From JBMOLL01 sp049325415 (lineage in GTDB: Bacteria; Bacteroidota; Bacteroidia; Bacteroidales; GCA-2748055): a stretch of DNA of 5,615 bases. Position 1 is the first letter of the stretch; every line of letters begins with the position of its first letter. The notes beneath the pieces were generated by a model. The model did no database searches. It was not told where the DNA came from and worked only from the letters and a program-made list of their open reading frames with translations. Both the position numbers and the translations under genes were made by a program. The stretch is from the NCBI GenBank assembly GCA_049325415.1, contig JBMOLL010000103.1, positions 1 through 5,615 of the forward strand, read 5' to 3'. Shown one piece after another: positions 1 to 5,615 of the stretch.

Positions 1-61
1 AGAGGTCACCAATGATGAGATCCTGGGGAATATTTTCAGAAATTTCTGTATCGGAAAGTAA
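1..61 (+). CDS. mnmE: tRNA uridine-5-carboxymethylaminomethyl(34) synthesis GTPase MnmE, C-terminal end (partial)
   Basis: The reading frame beginning with the codon at 2-4 encodes EVTNDEILGNIFRNFCIGK and stops with TAA at 59-61; the rest of the gene lies left of the window. The pattern 'T-x-x-x-[IL]-L-x-x-IF-x-x-FCIGK-stop' is the highly conserved C-terminus of MnmE (TrmE), whose final Cys-containing C-[ILV]-G-K motif is needed for tRNA modification. MnmE is a cytoplasmic GTPase that, with MnmG, modifies the wobble uridine (U34) of certain tRNAs. Only 19 residues are visible, so the call rests on this tail alone, but the tail is very distinctive. The next gene on the same strand begins about 115 bases downstream, and no clear hairpin terminator was seen in between. 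Confidence 0.88.
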   Translation, partial: EVTNDEILGNIFRNFCIGK

Positions 62-176
62 ACCCTGCTATTATTATAAATACATGAATATGAGCGATAT
101 AATGAGCTGTCACCAACAGGTATCGGATTTTGAAGAGCCAGCGGAGGCGAAACCTGATTTTTTTGGTGTCTTAAGA

Positions 177-923
177 ATGACGGCTGCCTTCTTCCTGCTC
201 CTGGTACTGGCTGTTTCCTGTTCCTATTTACCGGAGGATGAAGACTTAGCCGGCAGCAATTCATTCACTGAAAACACCGAATATATCCGCATAACTCCCG
301 TGAACACCCAGACTGAAGCGGTCTTTCTGTTCCTGCCGGGAGGCCTTGTCGACGCCCATGCGTATATTCCGCTGATGCAGATGGTGGCAGATAACGGGAT
401 CGGTGTTATCATTCCAAAGTTTTCGGCGAACCTGGGCATGCTGGAGCTTTCCAAAGCGATGAAAATTGTCGAAGAAATGCCGGAGGTAAAGAGCTGGTAT
501 ATCGGCGGGCATTCCCTGGGTGGGATTGTTGCCCAGATTTCTGTTTACGAGCATTCTGAACTTTTTAATGGGCTGATATTCATGGGAGTTTATCCGGCGG
601 AGAATTATCCCCTGTCGGATTGGAACAAGAATGTGCTTTCGATCTATGCATCCAACGATGGCCTGTCGACCCCGGATAAGATAACCGGTACACGGGAGTT
701 CCTTCCGGAAGCAATCGATATTGCGTCGGCTGAGGCGCTCGACACGATGGCACTGAGTACACCCTCTACCCTTTTTCTTCTCATTCAGGGAGGAAACCAT
801 TCGCAGTTCGGTTCCTATGGTTTTCAAAAAAATGATAATAAGGCCGATATTTCTGCCGGAGAACAACATACGATCGTCAGTCAGGCTATTTCAAATTTTA
901 TTTTCCGGAATGAAGAATTGTAA
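177..923 (+). CDS. predicted lipoprotein alpha/beta hydrolase
   Basis: Predicted envelope-anchored alpha/beta hydrolase of 248 aa, substrate unknown. Starting at 177, residues 1-14 are a hydrophobic stretch ending in a lipobox (LAVSC, Cys15), followed by an acidic linker (YLPEDED) that fits a surface or periplasmic lipoprotein. The fold is supported by FLPGG at 52-56 (oxyanion-hole strand), the nucleophile elbow GGHSLGG at 110-116 (Ser113), a likely acid Asp161 in YASNDG and a likely catalytic His208 in GGNHSQFGSYG; the last motif is typical of the Abhydrolase_5 group. The frame is open to position 3, so upstream ATGs (12, 84, 90, 102) are possible. I chose 177 because it places the signal peptide at the N-terminus and avoids overlapping mnmE. 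The weak point is that this signal lacks a Lys or Arg before the hydrophobic core. The 3' end overlaps the next gene by 14 bases, suggesting co-translation. Confidence 0.82.
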   Translation: MTAAFFLLLVLAVSCSYLPEDEDLAGSNSFTENTEYIRITPVNTQTEAVFLFLPGGLVDAHAYIPLMQMVADNGIGVIIPKFSANLGMLELSKAMKIVEEMPEVKSWYIGGHSLGGIVAQISVYEHSELFNGLIFMGVYPAENYPLSDWNKNVLSIYASNDGLSTPDKITGTREFLPEAIDIASAEALDTMALSTPSTLFLLIQGGNHSQFGSYGFQKNDNKADISAGEQHTIVSQAISNFIFRNEEL

Positions 924-1422
924 AAACCGTTTCAGGACTTTAGCGATACTTATATTGCTTTTATGGCCAGTAGCCGAAGAGCTTCATGCACAGGATATTC
1001 AGCTTAATCTGACCTACCTGCAGGGCATGGCCTATACGGATGCAGCAGGATTTTTTAAAGGAGGAAGCGGGATTTCGGCGGAGTACCTGGCGGAACGCAG
1101 TTTGTTGACCTGGTCGGGAGGGATTGAATTCCGGACCGTACAGTGGGGAAGCCAGCTCAGCCTGATGACCGGGATAAGTAAGAAGCTCACGGAAAGAGCC
1201 GATCTTGGGTTTACCTGGCACAACGGGCTGGCGCTTTTTTATGAAAAGCCCCTGTATGTGGGCAGTGCGGAGTTGAAGGTACATTACAGCCTGCTCCGTC
1301 GGGAGAAGATTAGCGTGGGCTTATTTGCCGGATTTCGCTACTCTTTCTGTCCTGCCTACAGCCATTACAGTCTTATTCACGACCTCGCGGAAGTTCCGGC
1401 AGGCCTGTATTTCAGGTTTTAA
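910..1422 (+). CDS. hypothetical secreted protein, probable small outer-membrane beta-barrel
   Basis: A 170-aa protein of no family I recognise. It begins with a typical Sec signal peptide: basic n-region (KNCKNRFR), hydrophobic core (LAILILLLWPV) and likely cleavage after LHA (residue 27), before QDIQLN. The mature part consists of alternating polar/hydrophobic stretches rich in Tyr, Gly, Leu and Phe, such as IQLNLTYLQG, ELKVHYSLL and ISVGLFAGFRYSF. It ends in GLYFRF, matching the terminal-Phe signature of outer-membrane barrels recognised by BamA. The size would fit an eight-stranded barrel. The frame is open from 817, but I chose the ATG at 910 because the signal peptide starts there. That start lies inside the last codons of the upstream hydrolase gene (14-base overlap, different frame), so translational coupling is likely. 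It could act with the hydrolase in the envelope; this is inference from position only. Confidence 0.78.
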   Translation: MKNCKNRFRTLAILILLLWPVAEELHAQDIQLNLTYLQGMAYTDAAGFFKGGSGISAEYLAERSLLTWSGGIEFRTVQWGSQLSLMTGISKKLTERADLGFTWHNGLALFYEKPLYVGSAELKVHYSLLRREKISVGLFAGFRYSFCPAYSHYSLIHDLAEVPAGLYFRF

Positions 1423-1457
1423 ATCCTGGCAAGGTACCGTATGGCTGCCCTCTATAT

Positions 1458-3038
1458 TCAGATAACGGCCTCCTCTTCTGCTCCCTTGTTCGGGATAAAA
1501 CTCATGGCCCGTTCGCTCATTGCGGTAATGGTCAGTGACGGATTCACACCGGGATTGGCTGAAACAGCGCTGCCATCGCAGACATACATATTTTCGTAGC
1601 CGAAGACCCGGTGATGGCTGTCGATGACACCCTCTTCGGCTGATCTGCCAATGACTGCTCCTCCAAGAATATGAGCTGTGGTGGGGATGCCGGTAAGGGC
1701 TTCTGTAACCATGACAAAGGGCTTTCCGTTGATCAGTTCGCCTGTTTTCTCGGCCAGTTCACGGGCAAAGGGCATAAAAGCTGTGGGAGGCTTTCCTTCG
1801 GAGACAGTCGACCGAAGGTTAAAAAGGCCTTTTCTCAGCCTGAGTGTGCTGTCGAGATGCTGCATAAAGAGCAGGATCACGCTGGATTTTGCGAAGTCTT
1901 TTGTAAAGTAGATCCTCAGCCATGACCGCGGATGCCGGACCAGGTGCCACAGCAGTTTCGCGCTTCTGCTCATCATGGAACGGCCGTAAGTCAGGGGAAC
2001 TCCAAGGGTCTTCCAGAATCCCGAGCCGCTGCTGTAGCGTACGGGTTCAAGATGGGTATGTTCATCGGGAGGAAAAATAGAACCGATGGCAATTCCTTTC
2101 GAAAAGTCCTTTGTTTTATCCCTGGAAGTGACAAGAATAAGACTTTCATTATTGGTACGGATGAAATTCCCGGTCTGATCGCTGAGGTCCGGAAGGCAGC
2201 TTTTCTTCATATTGAGCAGGAGCCTCACCGTTCCCAGGACCCCACCTGACAGGATCACACCGCGGGTGCTGATTGTTTGCCGTTTTTTCCAGATAAACCC
2301 GGTGCTGTTCTTCCAGGTTATCAGATAGCCCTGATCACCCTTTCCTTTATTTACGGGCCGGATGGAGGTGACGAGGGAGCGGTCCCTGATCTGCACGCCC
2401 TTTTTTCCTGCCAGCCAGAGGTAGTTTCTGTCGAGTGTGTTTTTTGCATGGTAGCGGCAGCCGGTCATGCATCCCCCGCAGAAGCGGCATCCTTCCCGGT
2501 CGGGTCCTTCTCCCCCGAAATAGGGATCCTTCACCTTTTTTTCCGGTTCGCCAAAGAAAACCGCAGCCTGGGTCGGAGCAAAGCGATGATCCCTTTTATA
2601 AGCGGCAGCAAGGGTTTTCAGGGCATGGTCGGAATCGTAGAGGCCCGGATTGGTATTTGCTCCGAGCATCTTTTCGGCCACAGAATAGAAAGGTTCAAGT
2701 TCCTTTTCCCATTCGGAAATTCCTGCCCAGTTTCCGGAATTGAAAAAGGCTGTTTCAGGCCTTGGTAGGGTATTGGCGTAAACGAGGGAGCCCCCTCCTA
2801 CTCCGACCCCGCTCAGGATCCCCACGTGCCGGAAAAAGGTCATCTTTAAAAAACCATAAAAGCGCAGGGATGGAAGCCAGAACCATTTGCGCAGGTTCCA
2901 GTTGGTTCTCGGGAAGTCCTCTGCCCTGTAGGTTTTCCCTTTTTCAAGAACAAGCACACGATAGCCTTTTTCTGCCAGCCGAAGTGCAGAAACAGAGCCA
3001 CCAAAACCCGAGCCGATGATCACATAATCGTATTCCAT
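1458..3038 (-). CDS. FAD-dependent GMC oxidoreductase, cholesterol-oxidase-like
   Basis: A 526-aa flavoprotein of the glucose-methanol-choline oxidoreductase family, closest in layout to the ChoD-type cholesterol oxidase/dehydrogenase group; its real substrate (an alcohol, perhaps a sterol or terpenoid) cannot be told. An N-terminal dinucleotide-binding motif GSGFGG (residues 9-14) is followed by an acidic strand end (LVLEKG, 29-34) and a glycine-rich FAD loop GVGVGGGSLVYANT (77-90). Cys184, 187, 190 and 194 form a C-x2-C-x2-C-x3-C cluster followed by RYHAKNTLDRNYL. The C-terminal part has His456 in TAHILGG and Asn499 in NPGVNPSLTI, placed like the catalytic His and Asn of cholesterol oxidases, and the FAD-contacting CDGS at 487-490. 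There is no signal peptide, so it is probably cytoplasmic. It starts 71 bases after the CPBP gene on the same strand and converges with the barrel gene, leaving a 35-base gap. Confidence 0.92.
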   Translation of the reverse strand: MEYDYVIIGSGFGGSVSALRLAEKGYRVLVLEKGKTYRAEDFPRTNWNLRKWFWLPSLRFYGFLKMTFFRHVGILSGVGVGGGSLVYANTLPRPETAFFNSGNWAGISEWEKELEPFYSVAEKMLGANTNPGLYDSDHALKTLAAAYKRDHRFAPTQAAVFFGEPEKKVKDPYFGGEGPDREGCRFCGGCMTGCRYHAKNTLDRNYLWLAGKKGVQIRDRSLVTSIRPVNKGKGDQGYLITWKNSTGFIWKKRQTISTRGVILSGGVLGTVRLLLNMKKSCLPDLSDQTGNFIRTNNESLILVTSRDKTKDFSKGIAIGSIFPPDEHTHLEPVRYSSGSGFWKTLGVPLTYGRSMMSRSAKLLWHLVRHPRSWLRIYFTKDFAKSSVILLFMQHLDSTLRLRKGLFNLRSTVSEGKPPTAFMPFARELAEKTGELINGKPFVMVTEALTGIPTTAHILGGAVIGRSAEEGVIDSHHRVFGYENMYVCDGSAVSANPGVNPSLTITAMSERAMSFIPNKGAEEEAVI

Positions 3039-3065
3039 ACCCTATATTTGTAAAGCTTTGGATGC

Positions 3066-3094
3066 TAAAGATAAGGGATTTTTGAAGGGCGCAA
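3066..3094 (-). promoter_or_regulatory. possible Bacteroidota-type promoter for the GMC oxidoreductase gene
   Basis: Read on the minus strand, the gap between the CPBP stop and the GMC start holds TTG (3094-3092), an 18-base spacer and TATCTTTA (3073-3066), close to the Bacteroidota consensus TTG-N~19-TAnnTTTG with a mismatch in the last base of the -7 element. It would give a leader of about 20 bases before the ATG at 3038. It is a weak match in AT-rich DNA, and read-through from the upstream genes is an alternative. Confidence 0.35.
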
Positions 3095-3109
3095 CTACAG
3101 GCTCCCTTT

Positions 3110-3763
3110 TCAGTGCACAAAAGCACTGACAAAATACATTCCCAGGCCACAGGCAAAAAGCCAGACACCGAACAGGGAGTGTTCAATGACCGAAACAGCC
3201 AGGGATTCTGAGCGCTGGTAGCGCCAGGCAAAGAGGATCCCTGCAATAAATGCCAGCAGCAGGACCAGCAGATTCTTATAGAGCAGGTGCCCGAGGGAAA
3301 AAAACGCGGCACTTACCAGTATCTTGGTCCATTTACCAGGGAAGAATACGGCATATCTGTGGTAGAAGAGTGCCCTGTAGGCAAGTCCCTGGGGCACCAC
3401 GGAAAAAAGCGGATAAAAGACACTGATCATCAGGAGGAACAGAGGATTGGTCCGGGGAAGCAGGAAGAGCTGGTCGGGATTGATGAGCCATGTGAGCAGG
3501 GTCATCAGCAGGGCTCCGATAACAAAAAATATTATAAGGGTGGGCCATTCCTTTCTGAAAGCATGCCAGTTAAAGAACCTGCTGCGGTCGAATTCGGGAT
3601 CGCCTGCGAGAAACAACTGGATCAGGACCCCCAGGGCAAGCAGGATAAATACCAGAGGGATGCCAAAGCGGTTATAGGTCAGTAATACCGGCAGACCGGC
3701 AAATAGAAGTACCAGTTCAACAAGCAGCCTGACTTTATTTTTAGAGTAGAGCAGACTTCTCAT
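3110..3763 (-). CDS. CPBP-family (Abi/CAAX-protease-like) membrane protein lacking the motif-1 glutamate
   Basis: A 217-aa integral membrane protein with about six to seven hydrophobic helices (roughly 12-30, 36-53, 73-94, 107-123, 147-180, 187-213). It belongs to the CPBP group of intramembrane endopeptidase-like proteins. Motif 1, normally E-E-x-x-x-R or, in Bacteroidota forms, P-Q-E-x-x-[YF]-R, reads PQGLAYR at 124-130; motif 2 is F-x3-H (Phe155, His159) and motif 3 is EHSLFG with His195. The catalytic Glu is therefore Gly126 (codon GGA, 3386-3388), one transition away from the Glu codon GAA. If the base is real, proteolysis is probably lost or altered and the protein may act in another way. 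The start lies 9 bases after the pirin stop, a tight operon arrangement. The function of relatives is mostly unknown, and I cannot name a substrate. Confidence 0.85.
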   Translation of the reverse strand: MRSLLYSKNKVRLLVELVLLFAGLPVLLTYNRFGIPLVFILLALGVLIQLFLAGDPEFDRSRFFNWHAFRKEWPTLIIFFVIGALLMTLLTWLINPDQLFLLPRTNPLFLLMISVFYPLFSVVPQGLAYRALFYHRYAVFFPGKWTKILVSAAFFSLGHLLYKNLLVLLLAFIAGILFAWRYQRSESLAVSVIEHSLFGVWLFACGLGMYFVSAFVH

Positions 3764-3772
3764 CCGGTAAAT

Positions 3773-4483
3773 TTATCTCATCGGCACTTCAATCGCAAGG
3801 ATCCGGGCATCGGATTCGCCCCGTACCGTAAACCTGTCGGTCTCGGATATGCCCATGCCGTCGCGGCTTGTGAGCACATCGCCGTTCAGTGAAGCTGATC
3901 CGTCGATCATAAAGAGGTATACCCCTGCTCCCTGGTGTTTGATGGTATATTCCAGTTCGAAGTCTTTACTGAGCCTGGTGAGGTACATCCTTGCATCCTG
4001 GTGGATCCAGATACTTTTCTCGCTCGAGTCGGGAGAAACGATCCGCTGCCAGCGGTTCACCTGGTCGTCAGGATTATAACTTGCCTGATCGTAACGCGGC
4101 ACCATGTCTTTTTCGCGGGGAAAGATCCAGATCTGCAGGAAAGCAGCAGGTTCAGAAGGATTATGGTTCATTTCGGCGTGAACAATGCCACGGCCGGCCG
4201 ACATTACCTGTACGTCGTTTTCCTTGAGGATCCTGACATTTCCCTTGTTATCGCGATGTTCCAGTACGCCAGACAGTGGTATGGTAATTATCTCCATATT
4301 CTGATGGGGATGAGAGTGAAAGCCGGTCCCCCCCTTGATAATATCATCATTTAAAACCCTGAGTACGCCAAAACGGGCTCTTTCAGGATTATAGAAATCA
4401 CCAAAGTTAAAAGTATGACGGGTATCAAGCCAGTCATTAACAGAATGCCCCCTGGTCTCCGATTTATGTAATACTGTTTTCAT
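3773..4483 (-). CDS. pirin family protein (bicupin, YhhW-like)
   Basis: A 236-aa cytoplasmic bicupin very close in plan to E. coli YhhW (231 aa), for which quercetin 2,3-dioxygenase activity has been reported in vitro. Typical landmarks are WLDTRHTFNFGDFY (18-31), LRVLNDD (41-47), the metal site H58-x-H60 in HPHQNME, and GIVHAEMN with His102 and Glu104; together these are the expected 3-His/1-Glu ligands of the N-terminal cupin. The second cupin starts around 155 and shows no complete metal site, as is usual. The role in this organism is unknown: pirins have been linked to redox sensing and to oxidation of aromatic compounds. The gene is followed after 9 bases by the CPBP gene and preceded after 25 bases by a small ORF on the same strand. 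The ATG at 4483 fits the family N-terminus. Confidence 0.95.
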   Translation of the reverse strand: MKTVLHKSETRGHSVNDWLDTRHTFNFGDFYNPERARFGVLRVLNDDIIKGGTGFHSHPHQNMEIITIPLSGVLEHRDNKGNVRILKENDVQVMSAGRGIVHAEMNHNPSEPAAFLQIWIFPREKDMVPRYDQASYNPDDQVNRWQRIVSPDSSEKSIWIHQDARMYLTRLSKDFELEYTIKHQGAGVYLFMIDGSASLNGDVLTSRDGMGISETDRFTVRGESDARILAIEVPMR

Positions 4484-4508
4484 TTAGCTGGTAATATTAG
4501 TCTCTTGT

Positions 4509-4736
4509 TCAGTTTAGTTCATATAAAAACGTTTCCCAAGTGTTTTCCAGATGAGAAAAAGCGTTGACAGTGTGCTGAAATGAAAATTTCCGGTTGATTC
4601 CCGGGCTCATGAGAAGTGAGCTTAAAGGCTCCTGATCGATCGGAAATAAATGGTAAAGCCCATACAGATTGCCATCCAGATCTGGTGTTACAGATAAATT
4701 CCGGAACATCCGGAACATCTCCGGGGAATGGCTCAT
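4509..4736 (-). CDS. small hypothetical protein, 75 aa
   Basis: A 75-codon ORF upstream of the pirin gene on the same strand, 25 bases from it. I do not recognise the product. It has no signal peptide or membrane helix; it is soluble, mixed in composition and ends in FSHLENTWETFLYELN, which could form an amphipathic helix. In favour of it being real: it fills an otherwise empty gap, its codons (CTG, CAG, CGG, CCG, GAG) resemble those of the neighbours, a TAAATTTG -7 element lies about 28 bases upstream, and GAAGG stands directly before its ATG. Against it: a second ORF of nearly equal length (4743-4519) runs in another frame on the same strand, so length alone proves little. It could also be a leader region or a degraded gene. 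Confidence 0.42.
   Translation of the reverse strand: MSHSPEMFRMFRNLSVTPDLDGNLYGLYHLFPIDQEPLSSLLMSPGINRKFSFQHTVNAFSHLENTWETFLYELN
4701..4718 (-). repeat. two tandem copies of a 9-bp unit
   Basis: CCGGAACAT occurs twice in a row on the + strand (4701-4709 and 4710-4718). Within the small minus-strand ORF it encodes MFRMFR near the N-terminus. It keeps the frame and may be a simple duplication. Confidence 0.6.
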
Positions 4737-4763
4737 CCTTCATTTAAACCGGTATTAATCGTG

Positions 4764-4771
4764 CAAATTTA
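4764..4771 (-). promoter_or_regulatory. probable Bacteroidota -7 promoter element upstream of the small ORF/pirin operon
   Basis: The minus strand reads TAAATTTG, a full match to the TAnnTTTG element used by the primary sigma factor of Bacteroidota. It lies about 28 bases upstream of the small ORF's ATG, in the 113-base gap after the hemolysin III gene. No TTG was found at the expected -33 distance, so only half of the promoter is supported. If functional, it would drive the small ORF, pirin and CPBP genes. Confidence 0.45.
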
Positions 4772-4788
4772 GTGAAATGTTAAACTCG

Positions 4789-4808
4789 TTATCCAGCAGG
4801 ACGGATAA
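4789..4808. repeat. inverted repeat TTATCC-N8-GGATAA
   Basis: Six-base arms (4789-4794 and 4803-4808) flank an eight-base loop in the gap between the hemolysin III stop and the proposed promoter at 4764-4771. It would sit about 20 to 40 bases upstream of that -7 element, a possible operator position. It could also be a weak terminator for the hemolysin III transcript, but no strong T-run follows. A chance origin cannot be excluded. Confidence 0.3.
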
Positions 4809-4849
4809 AGTTATGAGCATTTCTACGAAGCACGATCAGCTGCAGGGCC

Positions 4850-5506
4850 CTATGGAAGCATATAGAAGAATACCGCAAAAAAATGGGCGGCAGAGCCAGC
4901 CATGACCAGCAGATGCCAGATGAGGTGATGAAAGCGGAAGCGGGCGAGTTTAAAGAAAATCACTCCGGCTGAATAGCTGATCCCCCCTATAAAGATCCAC
5001 ATCCAGCCCATAATGGGAAGCCGATGCACAAGGGGCACAATAGCCACCAGGATCATCCAGCCCATAATAATATAGGTAAAGATGTAAAAGAGGTTGACAC
5101 CGGATTCAAAGCGGGCCGGTTTTCTGATCTTAAGCAGGATGCCAGTCAGGGCCAGTCCCCATTCGATCCCGAAAATAGTCCAGCCCAGCGCCCCTTTCAG
5201 GACAATCAGGGACACCGGGGTATAGGTGCCTGCAATCAGGAGAAAAATGGCCACCTGATCAAAATTGAAAAAGAAATCTTTCAGTTTTCCGGGCTTCAGG
5301 ATATGATTGAATGATGAGGAGAGGTAAAGAAGGATCATGGCAGCACCAAAGATCGAAACGCTGGTTATATGCCATCCGTTACCGTTTCTGGCGGCATGAA
5401 TGAGCATAATAACAAGTCCGGCAACAGCCAGCAGTGCCCCGAGCAGATGCGATACGGCATTGGCTATTTCTTCTTCCCTTGTAAAGCGTGTGTGCCTGTT
5501 GCACAA
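4850..5506 (-). CDS. hemolysin III / TrhA family membrane protein (PAQR superfamily)
   Basis: A 218-aa seven-helix inner-membrane protein of the hemolysin III (YqfA/TrhA, PAQR-type) family. The family hallmarks are all present: E-I-A-N-x3-H at 13-20, S64-x3-H68, Asp83 in FDQVAIFLLIAGTYTP (82-97), and H194-x3-H198 followed by AGSAAHFF with His208. Ser, Asp and His residues at these places form the Zn-binding, hydrolase-like site of the PAQR fold. The physiological role is uncertain; the hemolysin name comes from a Bacillus cereus protein, while E. coli TrhA is linked to membrane-lipid and fatty-acid homeostasis. The start is doubtful: the only in-frame start is TTG at 5506, with a stop at 5519-5521 just upstream. 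An out-of-frame ATG at 5522-5520 would join the gene if one T of the TTTT run (5510-5513) were absent, giving MNKFELCNRH. No clear promoter or terminator was seen. Confidence 0.9.
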   Translation of the reverse strand: MCNRHTRFTREEEIANAVSHLLGALLAVAGLVIMLIHAARNGNGWHITSVSIFGAAMILLYLSSSFNHILKPGKLKDFFFNFDQVAIFLLIAGTYTPVSLIVLKGALGWTIFGIEWGLALTGILLKIRKPARFESGVNLFYIFTYIIMGWMILVAIVPLVHRLPIMGWMWIFIGGISYSAGVIFFKLARFRFHHLIWHLLVMAGSAAHFFAVFFYMLP

Positions 5507-5583
5507 CTCAAAATTTGTTCATAAGTGTGAAGTTAAGAAATTGCCTTGAATTTTCCTGTTTTGTACCTTGAAAATAAAACCAA

Positions 5584-5615
5584 ATGCTTGGGAATAAGGA
5601 CTATCAGGAGAAGTT
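5584..5615 (+). CDS. start of a + strand gene cut by the window end (possibly a transposase)
   Basis: An ATG at 5584 opens the frame MLGNKDYQEK and runs off the window. The gap before it is A/T-rich, and an imperfect promoter, TTG (5541-5543)-N20-TACCTTG (5564-5570), precedes it by a suitable distance. The string M-L-G-x-K-x-x-Q-E-K recalls, from memory, the first residues of some Bacteroidota IS-type transposases. With ten residues this is only a suspicion; the frame could also be accidental. Confidence 0.4.
   Translation, partial: MLGNKDYQEK

Noticed and set aside
261..869. 202-codon minus-strand ORF
   Set aside because: It lies opposite the hydrolase gene, whose catalytic motifs are clear; the antisense product has no recognisable motif and looks like a composition effect.
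1423..1457. Possible bidirectional terminator between the convergent barrel and GMC genes
   Set aside because: Only a 4-bp GGCA/TGCC stem around a GGTACC palindrome is visible and there is no proper T-run, too weak to call.
2277..2768. 163-codon plus-strand ORF
   Set aside because: Antisense to the well-supported GMC oxidoreductase gene, including its Cys cluster; no sensible protein motif.
3043..3050. TATATTTG, a full -7 match on the plus strand
   Set aside because: No TTG at the right distance upstream and no plus-strand gene follows; it would only give antisense RNA into the GMC region.
4519..4743. 74-codon minus-strand ORF overlapping the chosen 75-codon ORF
   Set aside because: Its codon use resembles the neighbouring genes less and its product looks less protein-like, though the choice between the two frames is not firm.
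1..5615. CRISPR arrays, tRNA or rRNA genes, riboswitches
   Set aside because: No regularly spaced repeats, cloverleaf-like segments or conserved RNA motifs were noticed on either strand.

Overview
The window looks like an ordinary chromosomal stretch from a member of the Bacteroidota. This is inferred from several things: good Shine-Dalgarno sequences are mostly missing upstream of starts; at least one near-perfect TAnnTTTG -7 element is present; the CPBP protein is of the 'PQxxxYR' type; and the overall style of the proteins fits (outer-membrane barrel ending in Phe, short lipoprotein signal). Base composition is close to balanced by eye. No RNA gene or CRISPR array was seen, and no complete mobile element.

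Left part (1-1422, + strand): the last 19 codons of mnmE (tRNA-modification GTPase, C-terminal FCIGK) end at 61. After a 115-base gap comes a predicted lipoprotein alpha/beta hydrolase (177-923). Its last codons overlap the start of a small predicted outer-membrane beta-barrel protein (910-1422). The overlap implies that the last two are translated together, giving a cell-envelope pair of unknown purpose.

Middle part (1458-4736, - strand, convergent with the left part): reading in the direction of transcription, there is a small unrecognised ORF of 75 codons (4736-4509), a pirin-family cupin (4483-3773), a CPBP-type membrane protein (3763-3110, only 9 bases after pirin) and a cholesterol-oxidase-like GMC flavoprotein (3038-1458). 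The spacing suggests an operon for the first three. The GMC gene is either part of it or has its own promoter in the 71-base gap. A TAAATTTG -7 element and a 6-bp inverted repeat lie upstream of the small ORF.

Right part (4850-5615): a hemolysin III/TrhA (PAQR-type) seven-helix membrane protein is on the - strand. Its start is odd: the only in-frame start is TTG, while an ATG 16 bases upstream would be in frame if one base of a four-base run were absent. At the right edge a + strand reading frame begins (MLGNKDYQEK...), divergent from it and cut by the window end; its first residues recall Bacteroidota transposases, but this is only a suspicion.

No clear novel system emerges. The most informative oddities are the CPBP protein lacking the catalytic Glu of its first motif (PQG instead of PQE), the start of the hemolysin III gene, the four-cysteine cluster in the GMC enzyme, and the coupled lipoprotein hydrolase/outer-membrane protein pair.
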